Assembly (NCBI GenBank): GCA_013396525.1
Contig: VWYX01000008.1
Location: 2,485,455-2,549,454, forward strand
Origin: Chaetorhynchus papuensis
Taxonomy: Eukaryota; Chordata; Aves; Passeriformes; Rhipiduridae
Length of the DNA stretch: 64,000 bases
Reading direction: 5' to 3'
Below, piece after piece: positions 62,401 through 64,000 of this stretch. The stretch's first letter is position 1, and every line of letters begins with the position of its first letter. Under the pieces are notes generated by a model. The model saw nothing but the letters and a program-made list of their open reading frames with translations, was not told the origin of the DNA and did no database searches. A program made the position numbers and the translations under genes.

Positions 62401-64000
62401 TAAATATGTGCATATAGAGAGTGTACAATAAGGTTGTAAATGATGCATTTTTCTATTTTTCCTTATAACTCCCAAATGAGACACTTAATAAAATTACTGT
62501 GCTACTAGACAGTGGAATTTGATGGAATTTACAATGAGGATTACAAATACATCTGGAGTTACTGAGAGATAACAACTTTAGTAGAGAATATTAAACCTTT
62601 TGATTTCAGGACATGAACTGATCTCTTGCCCACTCTGACTCGTTCCTTCCTCTGGTGTGATGGAGATGTCGTGCCACACAGGCAGCTCCTCACAGCTCCT
62701 TCAGGAGCACCAGTTGCTCTGGTGACCACTATGAGCCAATGAGAAATTCTCTGATCATTCTGCTGCTCTTTATTTGGGCTCTTATTTTTTTACTTAAATG
62801 TAGACTCTCTCAATAATACTGCATTTTAAAGATAATGCCAAAAGAGTTTTCACATATGAGCATTCAAAAATTTAGCAAGTGAGCAGGTGAAGTTAAAATG
62901 CCAAAACTTTCTCATCTACTTTGCATTTTTCAGTATTTGATCAGAAGACACTTCTTCATTAACTCTACAGTGAGAAACAGGTTTGCTGGCTATGAAAAAC
63001 CAGTGTAAAGAATCTCTTTTTTTCAGGTCATGATACATAATAAGTACTGCTGTGTAGCAATTTGGAAAACCTATTTAAAGAGTACAGGCTTACTATATTA
63101 TTATTACCTTCCTGCAGTTTTCAAAATTTAATTTGTGGCTCTATTACCAAAAATATTTTCCAAACAACAGTAGAGGAAAATCCTCTTAAACACTGGATCT
63201 TGGATTTACTAATTTCATTATCGCACGACATGTTAAATGCAGAGGACAAAACATGTGGTGCCTCTCTAATGGTAACAAGTAGCATTATATGAGTTTTGTT
63301 TTATTTTAATCATAGTTGTTTGTGTGGTTTCCAGCTGAGAGGGAGAAAATACCTTCTGGATGGCACCCTGAACACGTTCCTGGTAAAGAAGATTCTGCTT
63401 CCTTAAGATAAAAGAGAGCTAGGAATAGATGAAGAGGTGCTGGGATTTTTGAGAGAGAAACCAACATTCCCCCTCAGAGAATCACTTAGGCAAATGTTGA
63501 AGATCCAAATGCATAAAACTCCTAGGCAGAATTAAGGAATGTGTCAAGGTGACTGGGAAAGCCCAGATGAGCAGTAGTCCTCTTGTAGCCACTACAAGAA
63601 CACACGTCAGATGTGGGGGTGATGCCTTCACACTCATGCTGTCCTTCACACCTCACTGTCAGCGTGTCCTGGGGGTAAAAGTCATAATGCCAGCATAGTC
63701 CTACTGTTTCCTGTTAAAGACAGTCAGAAATCACATTTGTTCCTCCTTCCCAGCCCAGGCACATTCTCTGCCATCTCATAGTAGGTGCCTTCCTCTGAAA
63801 CACTGCTATTTTTTTGAGCTTACTAAAGTGTAGTCACCCTTCATAATGTCAGCTTAAAAACCAGAGTGATTTTGGTGTAAAAGCTTTCAAGCCTTCTCAG
63901 CTGGACCAGCCTAAGGGATGCTGCAGACAGCAGACCAAGGTCTGAAAAGGAGAGCCTGGTTTTCCAAAAAAGGAGTTGTAAATGAAATTTCACTCTACTG
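59481..64000. other. Non-coding unique sequence to the window end
   Basis: No gene or named repeat is recognised. A T-rich run lies at 61229-61260. CAGCATGCATGCTG (59999-60012) is a 14-base palindrome, a length expected several times by chance. Frames of up to 116 codons (61699-62049, minus strand) have no domain. Confidence 0.65.
61229..61260. repeat. T-rich run ending in AATAAA
   Basis: A T-dominated run (CTTTTTTAAT, then fourteen T) is followed by AATAAA. The A-rich strand is the minus strand. No retroposed sequence is recognisable beside it, so I call it simple sequence. Confidence 0.75.

Noticed and set aside
1..64000. CRISPR arrays, tRNA or rRNA genes, prokaryotic operons, mitochondrial insertions, internal retroviral genes
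   Set aside because: I looked for spaced direct repeats, tRNA and U6 box words, and gag/pol/env blocks and found none. A covariance-model and RepeatMasker run would be decisive.

Overview
The window looks like AT-rich, non-coding nuclear DNA from a bird, intergenic or deep intronic. The evidence for a bird is the repeat content. There are three pieces of the CR1 LINE, the main avian retrotransposon, and two solo LTRs of an avian endogenous retrovirus group whose ends and internal landmarks I recognise. The LTR type points to a neoavian and most likely a songbird, but that is inference. I found no rRNA, tRNA, CRISPR array, operon or bacterial-type gene, and no exon of a recognisable protein. 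The open frames are short, many need non-ATG starts, and they overlap each other on both strands. I treat them as chance frames.

Layout. 1-3784: unique sequence with a strong short hairpin at 797-834 and a GC-rich patch near 2180-2600. 3785-4668: the largest CR1 copy, plus strand, covering the end of its reverse-transcriptase frame and the 3' tail; a deletion removes the catalytic box. 7943-8504: solo LTR, plus strand. 12245-12434: CR1 3' end, minus strand. 19522-20109: solo LTR of the same broad group, minus strand, with a 1-mismatch 5-bp target duplication and an internal CA microsatellite. 24891-24951: a short CR1 3' tail, minus strand. Then about 39 kb has no element I can recognise. It holds two GC-richer patches (35430-36110 and 38400-39270). 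It also holds several AT-rich stretches dense in homeodomain, POU, SOX and E-box words that resemble conserved non-coding enhancers (32340-32520, 39560-39900, 40380-40600, 43260-43420, 49850-50290, 52280-52680, 56640-56960, 58990-59480).

How it fits together. No set of genes works together here. The repeats are old, truncated and singly inserted. The second half combines low repeat content with AT-rich motif clusters, which is what one expects of a gene desert or large intron flanking a developmental regulator. That reading is an inference that alignment to other bird and amniote genomes would settle. The most specific unexplained signals are a miRNA-precursor-like inverted repeat at 40499-40554 (better paired as minus-strand RNA), the 797-834 hairpin, a repeated homeobox/MEIS/E-box arrangement near 56771 and 56863, and an 18-bp perfect palindrome at 52302-52319. 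None shows a convincing new multi-gene system.
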